This document shows, one piece after another, positions 11,780-22,977 of a stretch of 64,000 nucleotides of DNA. The stretch is from Rhabditoides inermis. Taxonomy: Eukaryota > Nematoda > Chromadorea > Rhabditida > Rhabditidae. Location: NCBI GenBank assembly GCA_963966185.1, contig CAWZYM010000271.1:122001-186000 (forward strand), in the 5' to 3' direction. The notes beneath the pieces were generated by a model. The model ran no database searches, was not told where the DNA came from, and saw only the letters and a list, made by a program, of their open reading frames with translations. The stretch's first letter is position 1. Each line of letters starts with the position of its first letter. The translations under genes and the position numbers were made by a program.

Positions 11780-12020
11780 AAAAGTTGTTGTGGACAAAAA
11801 TTGACAAAGTTGAGGTGATGGTCCCTTAACTGGCCAAATATGCAAATTTTATCGAAATCACTATTACTACTTTGTGAAGGACTTTTCATAACCCTTAACC
11901 ACGCCCTGAAAAACCCTAGGTCCCATCTGTCCCAAAAACGTCCGATTCTCTCAGAGACTGCGTGATACACAAAGCAAGAGGATATACGATCTGTAGTACG
12001 AATATCACTGTGTGACAATC
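11780..12020 (-). repeat. Single arm of foldback family G
   Basis: Shares GGTGATGGTCCCTTAA..CAAATATGCAAATTTT and CAGAGACTGCGTGATA with the arms at 19228-20096. It is probably a solo or broken copy. Confidence 0.55.
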
Positions 12021-12104
12021 AGTTTTTTGTTTTATGCATGTTACTCACAACAACAACTAAAACATATTAAAAAAAAACATTTTGTTTTTGACTGTCAACA
12101 TGGT

Positions 12105-12377
12105 TCATTTGTCGTTTGTCTGGCCTTTGAAGAAGTGGATGATGTTCGCGAATAAGATGCTCATGGTCATCTCCGTTCGTGGCACTATCGGATCTCGCAT
12201 CATATACCTCGAATCGGTAACAGGCCCTCCATTGAACGACCTATGCCTTTCTGGAAAGGAATGTACTCGGGATATGTTCGGAAGGGATTCCGAGATGTTC
12301 GACTGGCACTCACTGATATGGGCAGAGTTGACCAACAGAACGGAGCAGATGACAATCACAAGGAGCAAGAGCCGCAT
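12105..12377 (-). CDS. Possible small secreted peptide, 90 aa
   Basis: A single-exon frame starting at Met 12377 gives a classic signal peptide: MRL, then a hydrophobic run LLLVIVICSVLLV, then a small-residue cleavage region (NSA-H). It is followed by a polar 70-residue tail with one Cys and several basic residues. There is an in-frame upstream Met at 12422, but it would place 15 polar residues before the hydrophobic core, so the inner start is preferred. No family is recognised and no TATA box or polyadenylation signal stands out. A random frame of this length with a good leader is possible, so this stays tentative. Confidence 0.33.
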   Translation of the reverse strand: MRLLLLVIVICSVLLVNSAHISECQSNISESLPNISRVHSFPERHRSFNGGPVTDSRYMMRDPIVPRTEMTMSILFANIIHFFKGQTNDK

Positions 12378-13589
12378 TGCGAGAGTGAAGGCTGGTGGCT
12401 CATGTGCGCGAAACACGAACATTTATAGTGCAACAGACCCGGTCGGATTCTGATAGAAAGAGAATGGAGGCGAGCGTGTTAGACTAAACTACACACGTTA
12501 CCGTATTTCTTTTAGTCCGATAAGAAACACAAACGAAAATTCACAGAAAACTTTCAGAAAACTAGAGAACAACTATGTAAACAACGACTTATTTACACAC
12601 GAAAACTGAAAACATTGTTTACGTATTAATAACTGAGTAGGCACAATAACAACTTTGAAAAATGTCGAAAAAAAATTTCAAGATCCAGCAAGAAACCGCA
12701 ACGAAACCCCAAAAGTTTGGTGTTATCAGTACTTTTTTCTCGTTTGTTTTTGAGTGCAATTTGCCTAGATGTGCATCTTGACAAAATGTTCGTGTACAAA
12801 TAAATAGTAAAGCGCAACTCAAATTTGCTTGGCATTTCACTCAAATCAACTTTGATTGTTGTTGTTTTAGAACTTCAGCATGTCGATTCTTGTTAAAGAA
12901 GAACTCCGGGGAATAATGAAATGCCGGTCAATGACACTAAAAATGGTAGTTTCGAGCTCGATTCCGATATTGAAAAGTTCGAGAGGCTTCAAAAATTTGC
13001 ATATTTGATTTATTTAGTACGATTCCGTTGCCCGAACAGCCTAACTCGTCGGGGGTGGGCCGCCAGCCAGTTAGGCTACGCCCCCATTCTGTTAGAGGCT
13101 GACGAAACAGCTGTTCTTCATTTTCTTCGTTTTTTTGTTGGTTCTTTGTTGTTTTATATGCTAATTTTGTGTTTTGTTAGTCAAATAGACCAATTAGTGT
13201 GTGTATAAGTAACATTCAATCAGTTATCAGTCAAGGCAACACACATATTAGCGTTTTTACAAAAGTTTCGAAATTTCTGTTCGGTGTCGTTTTATTCTTT
13301 CTCTGATTGTATTGTTGTGATCTTCTACAAATCATGTATGCTAATTTGCTTTGTTTTTACGCAATGCTTCCGTGTATCGATTTCGATCGTATTCATCGTG
13401 CATGCAACACACACGCACGTCATCAAATTCGCATAATGGCGAGCGAAGTAACATTGCCTCGCCTCACATTTGTCTTGTCCGTTTGTCAATTTCATAGCCA
13501 TCTTTGTTTGTATTAGGTGTTTTCTTATATCACGAAACCAAATATATACAAAGACACCTATGCGTACATACTACATATGTGTTTAGGTA
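12378..13589. other. No gene; one GC-rich imperfect hairpin
   Basis: 13036-13103 folds on itself (CAGCCTAAC..CGGGGGTG against CGCCCCCATTCTGTTAG). 12892-12911 (TTAAAGAAGAACTCCGGGGA) recurs inverted at 18255-18274. Nothing coding is supported. Confidence 0.45.
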
Positions 13590-13935
13590 ATGCGAGTCGC
13601 GCGGGCTGCGATGCTCGTCGCCTGCGCGAACGTGGGCAAGAGCAGTCGCTCATCTCCACAGAAGCAGAATAACAAGTGAGTATGTTCACAACACATTTAA
13701 CATTGTGAATATTGTAAAGTTGACTTGTTTTGTAAAGAGTTGTGTTTGAGCGTACTGTATGTATGGGCGAGAGACGGAGAGAGAGTGCATTTCAGATTTC
13801 CGCTGTTGAGAGACGCAGAGGGAGGGCGAGAGTAGTTACGGCGAGAGATAGCATTTTTCTCTAACATTCTCTTCAATGAGCTCTGTTCTAATAGGTTACG
13901 TAAACCCGGCGCGAGTAGGCCGCGGTCAGGGGACA
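13590..13935 (+). CDS. Two weak exons of an unidentified small protein
   Basis: Exon 13590-13675 starts at Met, encodes MRVARAAMLVACANVGKSS and continues to a phase-2 donor (AA|GTGAGTATG). A CTAATAG acceptor before 13888 would continue in frame to a basic tail and a TGA near 13942, giving about 46 aa. A TGTTTAG acceptor just before the Met means the first exon could instead be internal. No family is recognised. Support is only splice consensus and phase. Confidence 0.25.
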
Positions 13936-14149
13936 TGAAACGATTGTGATCGGGTTAGGTAGTTTCGGCGCTTTTTCGCCGCTCTCTCTCTCAGAGTTCA
14001 CATGGGCTGACAATTGATGTCTACGCGCGTGAGCTCTGAGAGAGCTTTTGCTTTAGTGGTTCTTCCGACCCATCAACGGGTCGGACGCAACCAGTTTTCC
14101 CACGAGGAAATCTGATTGCGGTAGAATGTGAGGTGTATGTATTTTTGTT

Positions 14150-14436
14150 TTGTTTAGCCGGTTGAATCCGGGGTCCTCCTAGTCGAGAACAAGATGGGGT
14201 TCTTGGATTACGACAACGTCAGCAGAGGTAGTTGGGTTGGGTGGCGTCGGACGTCTTGAATTCCGTTCTTGAGTCCGCAGATGGTGCTGTGACGCCTTCT
14301 GGCTACCATGAGAGTGGTTTGCCACACCACAGGGGCTGGGTGTATTTGACAAAAATGGTTGACTCCGAGGGGGATCGAACCAGCGACCATGATATTGAGA
14401 GACGAACGCTCTATCTACTGAGCCGCGCCCCCGGCA
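14150..14436 (-). repeat. tRNA-derived SINE, family A, copy 2
   Basis: The minus strand begins GCCGGGGGCGCGGCTCAGTA, with A box GCTCAGTAGATAGAGCG and B box GGTTCGATCCC 30 nt later, then a 200-bp body shared with 3542-3813. This is the best-preserved copy. It lies just downstream of the last recognisable Srx-type exon, probably where that gene was cut. Confidence 0.85.
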
Positions 14437-14704
14437 ATTTTTTTTTCTTTTTGCATTATTTTTATCACTTCTTCTTTCCTTACTTTCATGTACGCCATCG
14501 GTGTGAATATGGCGCAGAACCTGTTGATGGACACGAAAAAGTGTGAGAATATGGCAATGTCATAGCACATCAGCTGGATGGTGCCCACATGTCCCGAGAA
14601 CGACACCTCCTTGAGAGAAGTGAGGTCGCTGAAATCAACTCGTGACGGCGAATGAATGCGTTCTTTGCAAGTAGCAAGTTGTTGATTAGCAAATGCATTT
14701 TTTT

Positions 14705-15475
14705 TTCAAATCTTGGAGTGTCGTTTGGGTCACAGAAGCCGATGGTGACCAAACTGATATCAAAATACGTTTCGAGATATTTACTATTCACATTTACGTT
14801 TCAAATTTTGGAGCTATGTAACCGTGTGGAATGCTTTTGCGACCTGGCACTCTATTCACGCGAGCTGTGAAGCAGCGGTGGTGACCTAGTGGATAGAGCG
14901 GTCGTCTGTCATGCGGCAGGTTTGGGGTTCGCTTCCCCTTCCAGTCGACGCATTTCATTTTGCCGATTCTCTCCGTTCTTTTTGGTGACAGTTGGGCAGT
15001 TGGTAGAAAACTCCTCTTATCATTTTTTTCCAAACCGAACGGTCATGTGTATTGTTGAGGGCTAATAACTAAATGTTTGCGATATTCAAACTATATTTTT
15101 TTGAAAAAAATATAGACGAAGGATTCCACACATGATCCCCTCACCAACCGTGATTCCAACCATTCGAACCAAAAAGTCCGGAGAGAATCGGCAAAATGAA
15201 ATGCGTCGACTGGAAGCGAACCCCAAACCTGCCAGACGACCGCTCTAACCACTAGGCCACCACCGCTGCTTCACAGCTCGCGTGAACAGAGTGACAGGCC
15301 GCAAAAGCAATTCACACGGTTTGGCTTCAAAGTTTGCAACGTAAATATCTGGAAACGTATGGCCGGTCATGTGGATTTGAGAACGATTTACGACTAGTGA
15401 CCTCCTAGGGTATCTCTGATATCAGTTTGGTCACCATCGGCTTCTGTGACCTAAACGACACTCCAAGCTCACGTT
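14705..15475. mobile_element. Foldback with tRNA-like heads in both arms (family B)
   Basis: 14705-14975 and 15182-15475 are imperfect reverse complements. Each carries a tRNA-like block: GACCTAGTGGATAGAGCGG (A box) and GGGGTTCGCTTCCCC (B box) at 14889-14940 on plus, with the mirror at 15205-15260 on minus. It lies inside the third intron of the Srx-type gene. Confidence 0.8.
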
Positions 15476-15499
15476 GGAAAAATTAGATCTAACCGATAC

Positions 15500-16250
15500 A
15501 CATGGGCTCAAAGTGTGGCGCTTCTTTAAGTTCGGTATCTTTTCAACGGCTTAGTCGCAAAAAGTTTATGAAAGCAAAAAGGGAAAAAAACAACACATAC
15601 AGTGAAAGGTTAACTTTAAATGCTACAGAATCATTCAAATGCTTTTGAGTGCAGTCGATAGCGACGTGAGAGTGATGGTCACACACAAAAAAGACCGAGC
15701 ACTCAAAATTAATCGCGCGTTTTTTTCTCTTTAGATTTTTTTTAGTGAACAAAAGTTCCAGAAGCTTGACTGACTGACACAAGCTAAAAAGTTCAAGCAG
15801 ATTACTATTACTATTGCGACTGACTTTTAATTATCATTGTAAGCAAATTTTTTCGCTTCTAGAGAGTGCTAATAACCAGTTACGGCATAAAAGCCTATAA
15901 ATGATGCCCGCTAATTCTAACAAATTAGCAAGTATTCTAACGAATTAGATAATATCTGGAGATACAACACTGCGTTCAACGCTAAACAAATACTGTTGCA
16001 CATTTTTGTTCAAACGTAAACTCGTATCAACAAAAAAAACCATCAGTAGTTACTGTAGTGATCATCTGTCCGGACCTACGGCTAGAGCGTCTTCTCAGTT
16101 TTCTGCTGTTTTCATGAAAAATATAGTGTTTTCTGAAAACACTCAGTTTGTGAAACACAACAACTTTGAACAAAGGCAAGGTTTACAAAAAACACTATTG
16201 TTATAGTGTCACAGAGAATTTCAATTAATTTTGCTTCGAAATGCAAACTC
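15500..16250. other. Intron sequence of the Srx-type gene
   Basis: AT-rich; no exon, repeat or conserved motif beyond scattered short direct repeats such as CTAACAAATTAG near 15917 and 15938. Confidence 0.4.
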
Positions 16251-16584
16251 ACAAGAAAACTGTGGGAGAGAACACAAACGTCCAGCAGCATAGGAAGATG
16301 GCGTTGGCGAGAATCTAAACGCAGAGATCGGAAAATGTGAAAACCGAAAAGAAATGCTCACTTGTCCGGTGGTGAGAATTCCGAACGAGTTGTGGAGAGA
16401 TTTGACGAAACGAATGAGGAGAAGGAGAGTGACATTGATGGCCAGCCCAGACGCCGAGATCTGAACTTGTGGTTTTTGATTTCGGAGAGAACGTCTGATA
16501 ACCGATAACTCACGAGGAAAACGAGCGTTGCTGCGATGTGGTGCTCCTCTATCGGCATTGTAGGCTGTAACAGTCATCTCGTCT

Positions 16585-17129
16585 TACTTCTTTTATACTT
16601 TTTAACACTATCCTACATGGAGTTTGCGTATATCAAAAAACACGAACCGTCTTTCAAATTTGGTTTTAATGCATTCAGATACATGGATGATTTGTTAATC
16701 GTTCATGATCCTCAAACATCTGTTCTCAGTAACATCACTAACAATATTTACCACAACTCTCTCACATTGGAACAAACAAACACCGATTCACAAAATGCAA
16801 TATTTCTTGATCTGAATATAAATAAAAACGACAGGAGATTCAAAATTGAATTATACAACAAAACCGATGATTATAATTTTGAAGTAGTGCGCTACCCAAA
16901 TTATAAATCAAATATTAAAACATCCATTGGTATTAATACACTACGTGGTGAAGTTATACGAATCTTTAGAAAAACCGTTGCAAACAACTAGTGGAAACCT
17001 TTTCCAAAAATGAATATCCGAAAGCACTGATTGAGAAAGAATTTTCGAAAATCATAATGCAAAACAGAACCGTTTTATTGAAACTTGGTTTGAAACGTAT
17101 CGACGACGTTCTCGCTATCATTCGCTGAT
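16585..17129 (+). pseudogene. Reverse-transcriptase fragment (YMDD type, not the LINE)
   Basis: The frame reads a hydrophobic lead, then NAFRYMDDLLIV (catalytic core), then FLDLNI and a block LYNKTDDYNFEVVRYPNYKSN, and stops at TAG 16989. One base out of frame it continues: LVETFSKNEYPKALIEKEFS, and on to TGA 17127. It therefore carries one frameshift near 16985. The spacing of YMDD, FLDL and D-D-x-x-F resembles Penelope-like or related non-LTR reverse transcriptases of animals. It is unlike the YADD enzyme of the LINE at 37.6 kb. No fingers region or endonuclease is visible. Confidence 0.62.
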
Positions 17130-17677
17130 CGGGCGGGAACAGTGGCGTGCGGGGTCAGTCCGCTCCGCCCCCTCATGCCCACTTCCTTCCCTCTCTCTCT
17201 CATTCCCTTGACCTGACCCGTGCCATACTGACCACTCACGCTCGCAACCGCTGCATATTCACTGTCTACTTGTCTTTTCACTCGATTCGACTATTTCGCC
17301 TATATGGATTCTATATTCCCTTCTTCCTCTTCTCTTCTGACAAGTTCTACACTAAACATTTATGTCGTGTTGTTGTACGTTTGCATGTTATGTGTTTGTC
17401 TAGCGGTTCCTACTGATGAGACTCCGCCGCGCTGTCCAATTAAAACAATTCCAGTCTAGAATAGGAGTCGAAACTGGTTTTGTTCAACTTGTTATTTCAA
17501 ACTTATCCACACTTTGTTGTTGTCTAATTCATGCAGTTTGCAAACAGGATCAAGCTCACAAGTGCAAACAAGTGCAAACAGGATCAGCATCAAGCTCGCC
17601 TACTTTATGAAACATATGCGTTAAATATCATTGATTTTATTGTATGTTTGTTCTCTATAATGTACGCGCTCTTTTAG
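17130..17677. other. No gene seen
   Basis: GC-richer around 17140-17230, with a short direct repeat (AAGTGCAAACA, twice at 17560-17580). Nothing coding is supported. Confidence 0.4.
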
Positions 17678-17782
17678 ATCGTCTCTGTGGAAGTACAACG
17701 AATAGATGCAGCTCGCAAGGCGAGGGCGAGGCGTGCGCCATGGGCTCGCCCCTACGAGGACACGGGCGTGAAGAAGGCACTC
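17678..17782 (+). CDS. Candidate orphan exon
   Basis: A 105-nt frame is bounded by a good acceptor (CTCTTTTAG) and donor (GTGAGT), phase 0 at both ends. It encodes 35 residues rich in Arg/Ala (IDAARKARARRAPWARPYED core). I cannot connect it to a neighbouring exon with matching phase. It may be an isolated remnant. Confidence 0.25.
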
Positions 17783-18359
17783 GTGAGTCAAGCCTTGCTT
17801 TTACTGGTTTCATTGTCATACCAAGTAGCAGTATGTGAGATGAAACGTACATATTCTACAGTTGTAAGCGTACGTTGGTATGGTCTATGTTGGTGACAAA
17901 GCTGTTTCGATTACAGATCATCTACGATCTCTAGAAGAAGCACACCGAATGGACGGAGAGAGAGAGAGAGAGAGAAGCCAACGCAATTTTGTTTATGATG
18001 AATAAACGTAGATACTTATTTGCATTGGTATTATGTGGACTTCATTTGACTGGGTGGTTTACGATTTACCATTATGCAAGAATGGAGTGAGTGTAGTGAG
18101 TTTATCGTACGCAATGTGTCTATCGGCGATTTTTTTTCGTGGGTGACCTCATATGCGACCGCTGTCCGGCCTCCTCTATCTGTCAAGCATTTTCGCGCCA
18201 AAATATGGTTCCGGGCGCGGTAATTGTTCGGGCGGGTGACTCTTTCCCCGGAGTTCTTCTTTAAAGTCTTTAAAGTATTCTTCTTTAAAGTATAGGCTTT
18301 ATAAATGCCTTACTGCTACTAGCTGAGTTGATATGATTCAGCCGAGCGGGAAAATGGGT
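17783..18359. other. No gene; short GA microsatellite at 17955-17974
   Basis: 18255-18274 is the inverse of 12892-12911. A triple CTTTAAAG lies at 18260-18290. Confidence 0.45.
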
Positions 18360-18700
18360 GGTGCTGATGCGAGAGATAGCTTATCACGGAGACTTGAGAA
18401 CCGGAACGACCGCATAGTTATCTCCTGGAAGAATATCAGCACGATCTAAACACACGCTTCTCGATAGACACGTCGGGGACAGATGCGATAAGGCCGTCTT
18501 GCGAGTGTACTGCGAACCCGAGTTGATCCATCCCTGCCGTGGCGTCGTCATACGAAAGAGTGCAATCAGACAGTCAGCGAGTTTTAGCATTGAATTGATT
18601 TACTGCCGATATCAAGAATACAACAACGGAAATGAAACACAAAAGGGTTCAGTTTGCGTGAAGTATTTGTCGGTGGTTCCTTCTTGTCGGGATCCGACGT
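18360..18700. repeat. Direct repeat unit R18, copy 1
   Basis: Collinear similarity with 20160-20430: GATGCGA-AGAT-TTATCACG, GACCGCATAGTTA, ATATCAG-A, AAGCGATAAGG-type and AGTGTACTGC strings in the same order. The function is unknown, and the frames in it are not convincingly coding. Confidence 0.6.
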
Positions 18701-18964
18701 GAAGAGTTGGTGTGCTTGGTCTCACGCTTAGGTTGACGTCGCGACAGCCATTTCGCCGACAGACAATTTTGCATTCTCTGAGATCATTGTTAATCAGGCC
18801 ATTCACATCACTCATCACACCACTCTCTCATTTCATGGACACACTCGAATGTGTTGGCATTCCATATGATCTTGTGCATTTTGGCGACTCGCGCTTCCCT
18901 TGCCGGTACCGTATCTGCCGACGCCCATCACACAATCACACAATCACAACAAACCGTTTCTTCA

Positions 18965-19065
18965 AGCAGTACATAAGTTCCGCGTCCGAGGATCGAACCC
19001 GCGTCGCGTGCTTACTAGACGAGCTCGCTACCTATTCGACCACGCTGGCTGTGATCAATCGAAAA
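18965..19065 (-). repeat. tRNA-like repeat
   Basis: The minus strand reads CAGCGTGGTCGAATAGGTAG (A-box region), then GCGGGTTCGATCCTCGGAC (B-box region). The B box is canonical but no acceptor stem pairs, so a tRNA-derived repeat is likelier than a tRNA gene. Confidence 0.6.
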
Positions 19066-19227
19066 ACGCGAAACTTAAACGCCGGATTTTCGGCCAAATA
19101 ATGCCCGTAGGCTACTTTCGTCGACGCAGTACTGTTTTGAATTCCGATGCCCATCTTCTTCTCCGCGTGAGTGAATGTAATCCAGATGTTCTCGAAAAGT
19201 TTAGGCATACACGAGTTTGTGGTTGTC

Positions 19228-20096
19228 CATATGTCAAACGGTCTCTGTAACGATCGAAGACTTTCACGACATTTAGGTACTAGAAGCTATGCGTTCGCAC
19301 ATAGGGGTGTTCAAATGGTCTCTACAAGTCTTTTTGGTCAAATATGCAAATAATGCTGATTAAGGGACCATGATCTCAAAAATGTCAAATTGAAAAGTTT
19401 GCATGTTTTTTTCGAAGATGTTCCACTCCGAGACAACAAAAAACCGTTTTACTTGGAAAAAACCTGATTGGGGCCTGTTTTGAGATCTTGGAGATTATAA
19501 TTTTTTCATCGACATTCGATCCAAGGATATCAAATCAAGCCCCCATAGATTTGTCTCAAACTAAACTCTAAGCTTATTCAAAGAACAAAATGCGTACTTT
19601 CTAATGGTATGTTACCTTTTTGTTGTCGCCGATGATAACGTGTTTAAAAAACTATTTTAACAGTTTTTCAAGATAATTTGATTTTGATCGCCAAAATTTC
19701 AAAACATGCCCCCATCGATTTTTCTCTAAAAGATCAGGTAGACATTAGCGTTTTTTAATGGTAATAGTGGTTTCTCGGAGTGGAACATTTCCAAAAAGTT
19801 CCAAAATCTGAAACTTCAGTTTTCATTTCATAACTTTTTTCAACATGGCTTTCATGAAAAAAACTTCGAAACGAAAGTGTCTCAAAATCTTTTGAAAAAT
19901 TGAAAGAGCACCTGTTTTCTAACTTTTAGCAAAAATTGACATTTTTGAGGTCATGGTCCCTTAATTAGCATAATTTGCATAATTGACCAAAATGACTATT
20001 ATTACCTTGTAGAGAACTTTTGAAAACCCCTATGTGCAAACGCGAAGCTTCTAGTTTCGTCCGTTTCATACAGAGACCGTGTGATATATAATTTTC
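19228..20096. mobile_element. Foldback element, family G
   Basis: The left arm 19228-19400 is the inverse of 19930-20096 (GGTCTCTGTA..CTAGAAGCTATGCGTTC..GGGACCATGATCTCAAAAAT and its mirror). The interior has repeated Pur/Pyr blocks (GCCCCCATAGATTT and GCCCCCATCGATTT). A lone arm lies at 11780-12020. There is no coding capacity. Confidence 0.78.
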
Positions 20097-20154
20097 GCAA
20101 TGTACTGGCTGAGTGAGCTACATAGTATGACTTGGCTGATAAGAAGTTGCTAGA

Positions 20155-20435
20155 AAAGAGGCGGTAGTGATGCGAAAGATCGTTTATCACGTACACTCCC
20201 GATTATGACCGCATAGTTACATATCTCCTAATAGATTATCAGAACACACACTTTCGGGAACAAAAGCGATAAGGTCAGGAATTTTTCTAGTGTACTGCCA
20301 AAGCGAAAACACACTACACAAAGACGAAGGCATGTTTGGGTGAACGACTGACGGAAGCCGTAAGTGTGATATAATACCCAGTCCAGGTGACGCATTTCTG
20401 ACATTTTTTGGTCTACCAGAAACCACTGACAAATA
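20155..20435. repeat. Direct repeat unit R18, copy 2
   Basis: See 18360-18700. The two units bracket the family G foldback in direct orientation, which would fit an insertion into, or unequal exchange between, older copies. Confidence 0.55.
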
Positions 20436-20930
20436 CTACCTCTGACTCTGGTTATGAAACAAATCATGACACTTTTATCGACAACTTTTCTCTAATGTTT
20501 TGCCACATTATAGCTTTTAAAGTTTATAATAAGTATTTTAAAATTCATTTTGACTTCTGAGTGATCATTGCGAACCAAGGTTCAGATCGGCTCTCGGCGG
20601 TCTAAAGCGTCTAAAGTTCATAACTTGCACCAACTTGCACAATCTACACTACTCTGCTGTTTTCTGAAGAAAACCCAGTTTTTTTATTGTTTTCTTTCTT
20701 TTTATAGTTCAAATAATCAATATTCAGTGAAATAATAAACAAAAACTCAAAGCATTCGAGCAAACAGCTTATATGGAAAAATCGCCGCTAAACGCCGCAA
20801 CCTCATAGTCTGTGAGACAAACGACGTAAGAAACGTCAATAGGCGCTTTTGGTATATTTAATGACTAATTTGCATATTTTTTAAAGTGGTTACTCTTGAA
20901 GGAAACATGTATCAATATCATAAGTTAAAC

Positions 20931-21000
<70 letters not shown>

Positions 21001-21229
21001 TCATGTTTTAAATTTAGCGTTCAGAGGTTACACTACCTTTGATAGTGACTTTTTCCGACCATTGTTTGAAGCGTGGCTCTCCAAATTCGCAAAGGACGTC
21101 TCACGCTTCGTCTCACCTGCACTCGCTGTTTGCTGTGTTACTGATTTTCAATTTACATTGTAATTTTTATGTGCCATCTACTCACTGCGAACGGCAAACC
21201 TTTGAAGAAAGCGCAATAGCAGCTCACGG
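20436..21229. repeat. Intergenic with (TA)n at 20930-20994
   Basis: About 32 uninterrupted TA dinucleotides, with no gene-like frame on either side. Confidence 0.9.
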
Positions 21230-22861
21230 GTGTTGTTAGAGCCACACTCTCGGATCCAAACCAAATTGATAGGATACCTTAGTTAGGACCCCGGACATCG
21301 ATTTCTAATGTTAAAAACTCTTACGCGCCATATACGTTTCCAGTACGAAAACGTACACTGCTGGTTTTTTAGCTACCTCATTCCATCTCTGGCGGTCAAA
21401 GACCGAGCCATTGTGGACTAGTGGTTAGCGCGTCCGTCTGTCAGACCAGAGACTGGGGTTCGGTTCCGCGCACGTGGTTTTAGTTTTGCGTTTGCCGGCA
21501 CTTTCTGAACTTGGAAAAAGTTTTTTTTGTTGCGAAGTGCTTTGACCTGTTTGTAACCACATATGTCTTTGGACATTTTTGTTATTGCCTTCAAATATCA
21601 TTCAACTATACTGATTAGAATAGTTTATTCATAAGTTGTCATGACATACACACAAATCAAACAATGAAACAGTACAGCTACGGTTTGGAACTGTTCGTAT
21701 TCGATTTGCGGGGCTTCACTTTCTCCAGACACTGTTGGCATAACAGCATATGCAGAGATAGGAATCCAGTCACATCTCCAGACATCCGTCTTCTTATCCG
21801 ATATAGAGTATGCGGCCTTGATCCATCCTTGAACGCGTGAGCCTTATGGATCACCTTGCGTCTACCGTCGAACGTTCTCGAACTTCTCGCGTCCATTTGC
21901 ATACTTGCTCCCGGTCGATCCATTTGTCACTATCATGTAGCGAAATCGAAGAAATCCGTGAGTTACCGACTATGTGTAGAGACCGTCACCTATATTTTCA
22001 ATGGAGAATATTAGAAACATTAGTTATTTAATTATATTCAGTTATCGTAGTAGATTCCAACAAGTATTCATTTGTAGCGTTTGGATGTCTTGTTTTTGAT
22101 GTACGCGCATCAAAAGCTCCGAGGGCGCGATGTCGCATTCAGAGGGTCACTGAAGATAGGCCACGCCCCCTTTTTACACTGGAGTGTGACGTCACAATAA
22201 CTTATTTTGGAAATTTTGGTTAGGAACAACATCACCCCGTCGGCTGAAATTTGTACGGCCTATACAACTTTTCGCGCTCTTTTGAATGGTGCAAACCGCA
22301 TCTCACGGCATCATGTTGTCAATTTTCAAATTTCTGCGACACAATAAGCCCCGCCCACTGGCGGTCTCTAACTATGTGCACTTCCAACAGGCTTATTTGG
22401 CTCCTCCTTATCGTCTCACAGTGAACGGCTCCGGATATCGATCGATAACAGCAGCATACTTCTCTTCCGTTACTGTGTTTATTTACGCTAGATGTTCTGG
22501 CTGAAACGTTCAGTTTGAAAACTGTCATATCAGAGCGGCGTGAACATTTGTAATTTGTGTTTTCTCCATCAACTAAAAACTCAAAGTCCAGAAAGTGCCG
22601 TCAAAACAAAAACCACGTGCGCGGAATCGAACTCCAGTCTCTGGTCTGACAGACAAACGCGCTAACCACTAGGCCACATTGGCTCGGTCTTTGACCGCCA
22701 GAGATGGATTAAGGTAGCCAAAAAACCAGCCCTGTACGTTTTCGTACTGGAAACTTATATGACGCGTAGAAAATTCTAACATCAGAAATCGATGTCCGGG
22801 GTCCTAATTAATGTATCCTATCAATTTGGTTCGGATTTGAGAGTGTGGCTCTAACAACACT
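21230..22861. mobile_element. 1.63-kb inverted-repeat element with tRNA-like heads (family C)
   Basis: Arms 21230-21513 and 22580-22861 are reverse complements ending in GTGTTGTTAGAGCCACACTC. Each arm contains a tRNA-like block: TAGTGGTTAGCGCG (A box) and GGGGTTCGGTTCC (B box) at 21420-21465 on plus, mirrored at 22620-22680 on minus. The 1.06-kb interior has an 81-residue minus-strand frame at 21678-21923, rich in Arg/Ser/Cys (FDGRRKVIHKAHAFKDG). It could be a relic of a coding element, but I do not recognise it. Confidence 0.8.
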
Positions 22862-22966
22862 CTTTCAGTTCTGCTTCTTACCCTTAGTCCCACGTTCGTA
22901 TTTTTCGTACCGACGAAAACTCTGCAGTTTTTGCATATATCTATCACAAGCATGCAATAAAAAACA

Positions 22967-22972
22967 TTTATT
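22967..22972 (-). promoter_or_regulatory. Polyadenylation signal of the Sre-type gene
   Basis: AATAAA on the minus strand, 5 nt beyond the TGA stop at 22978-22980. Confidence 0.6.
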
Positions 22973-22977
22973 GTGCA

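Larger units (their letters stand above)
14484..16558 (-). pseudogene. Srx-type chemoreceptor, 5' half only
   Basis: Four phase-compatible exons: 16514-16558 (Met, MPIEEHHIAATLVFL), 16362-16460 (TM1, ending NSFGILTTGQ), 16253-16314 (TM2) and 14484-14628 (TM3, with SINRFCAIFTPMAYMK). The H-N-S-F-G-I-L turn and the N-R-F-C-A-I-F-x-P motif are what I know from the Srx serpentine receptors. Intron 3 is swollen to 1.6 kb by a foldback element. After the last donor (14483) comes a family A SINE, and no TM4-TM7 exons are visible down to 13 kb. About 117 aa are encoded, against more than 300 in the family, so the gene is probably truncated. Confidence 0.72.

Noticed and set aside
14889..14940. Possible tRNA gene
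   Set aside because: D and T arms look plausible, but no 7-bp acceptor stem pairs and the sequence is part of a mirrored repeat. It is a tRNA-derived repeat. The same judgement applies at 21411, 25410, 56030, 57365 and 18990.
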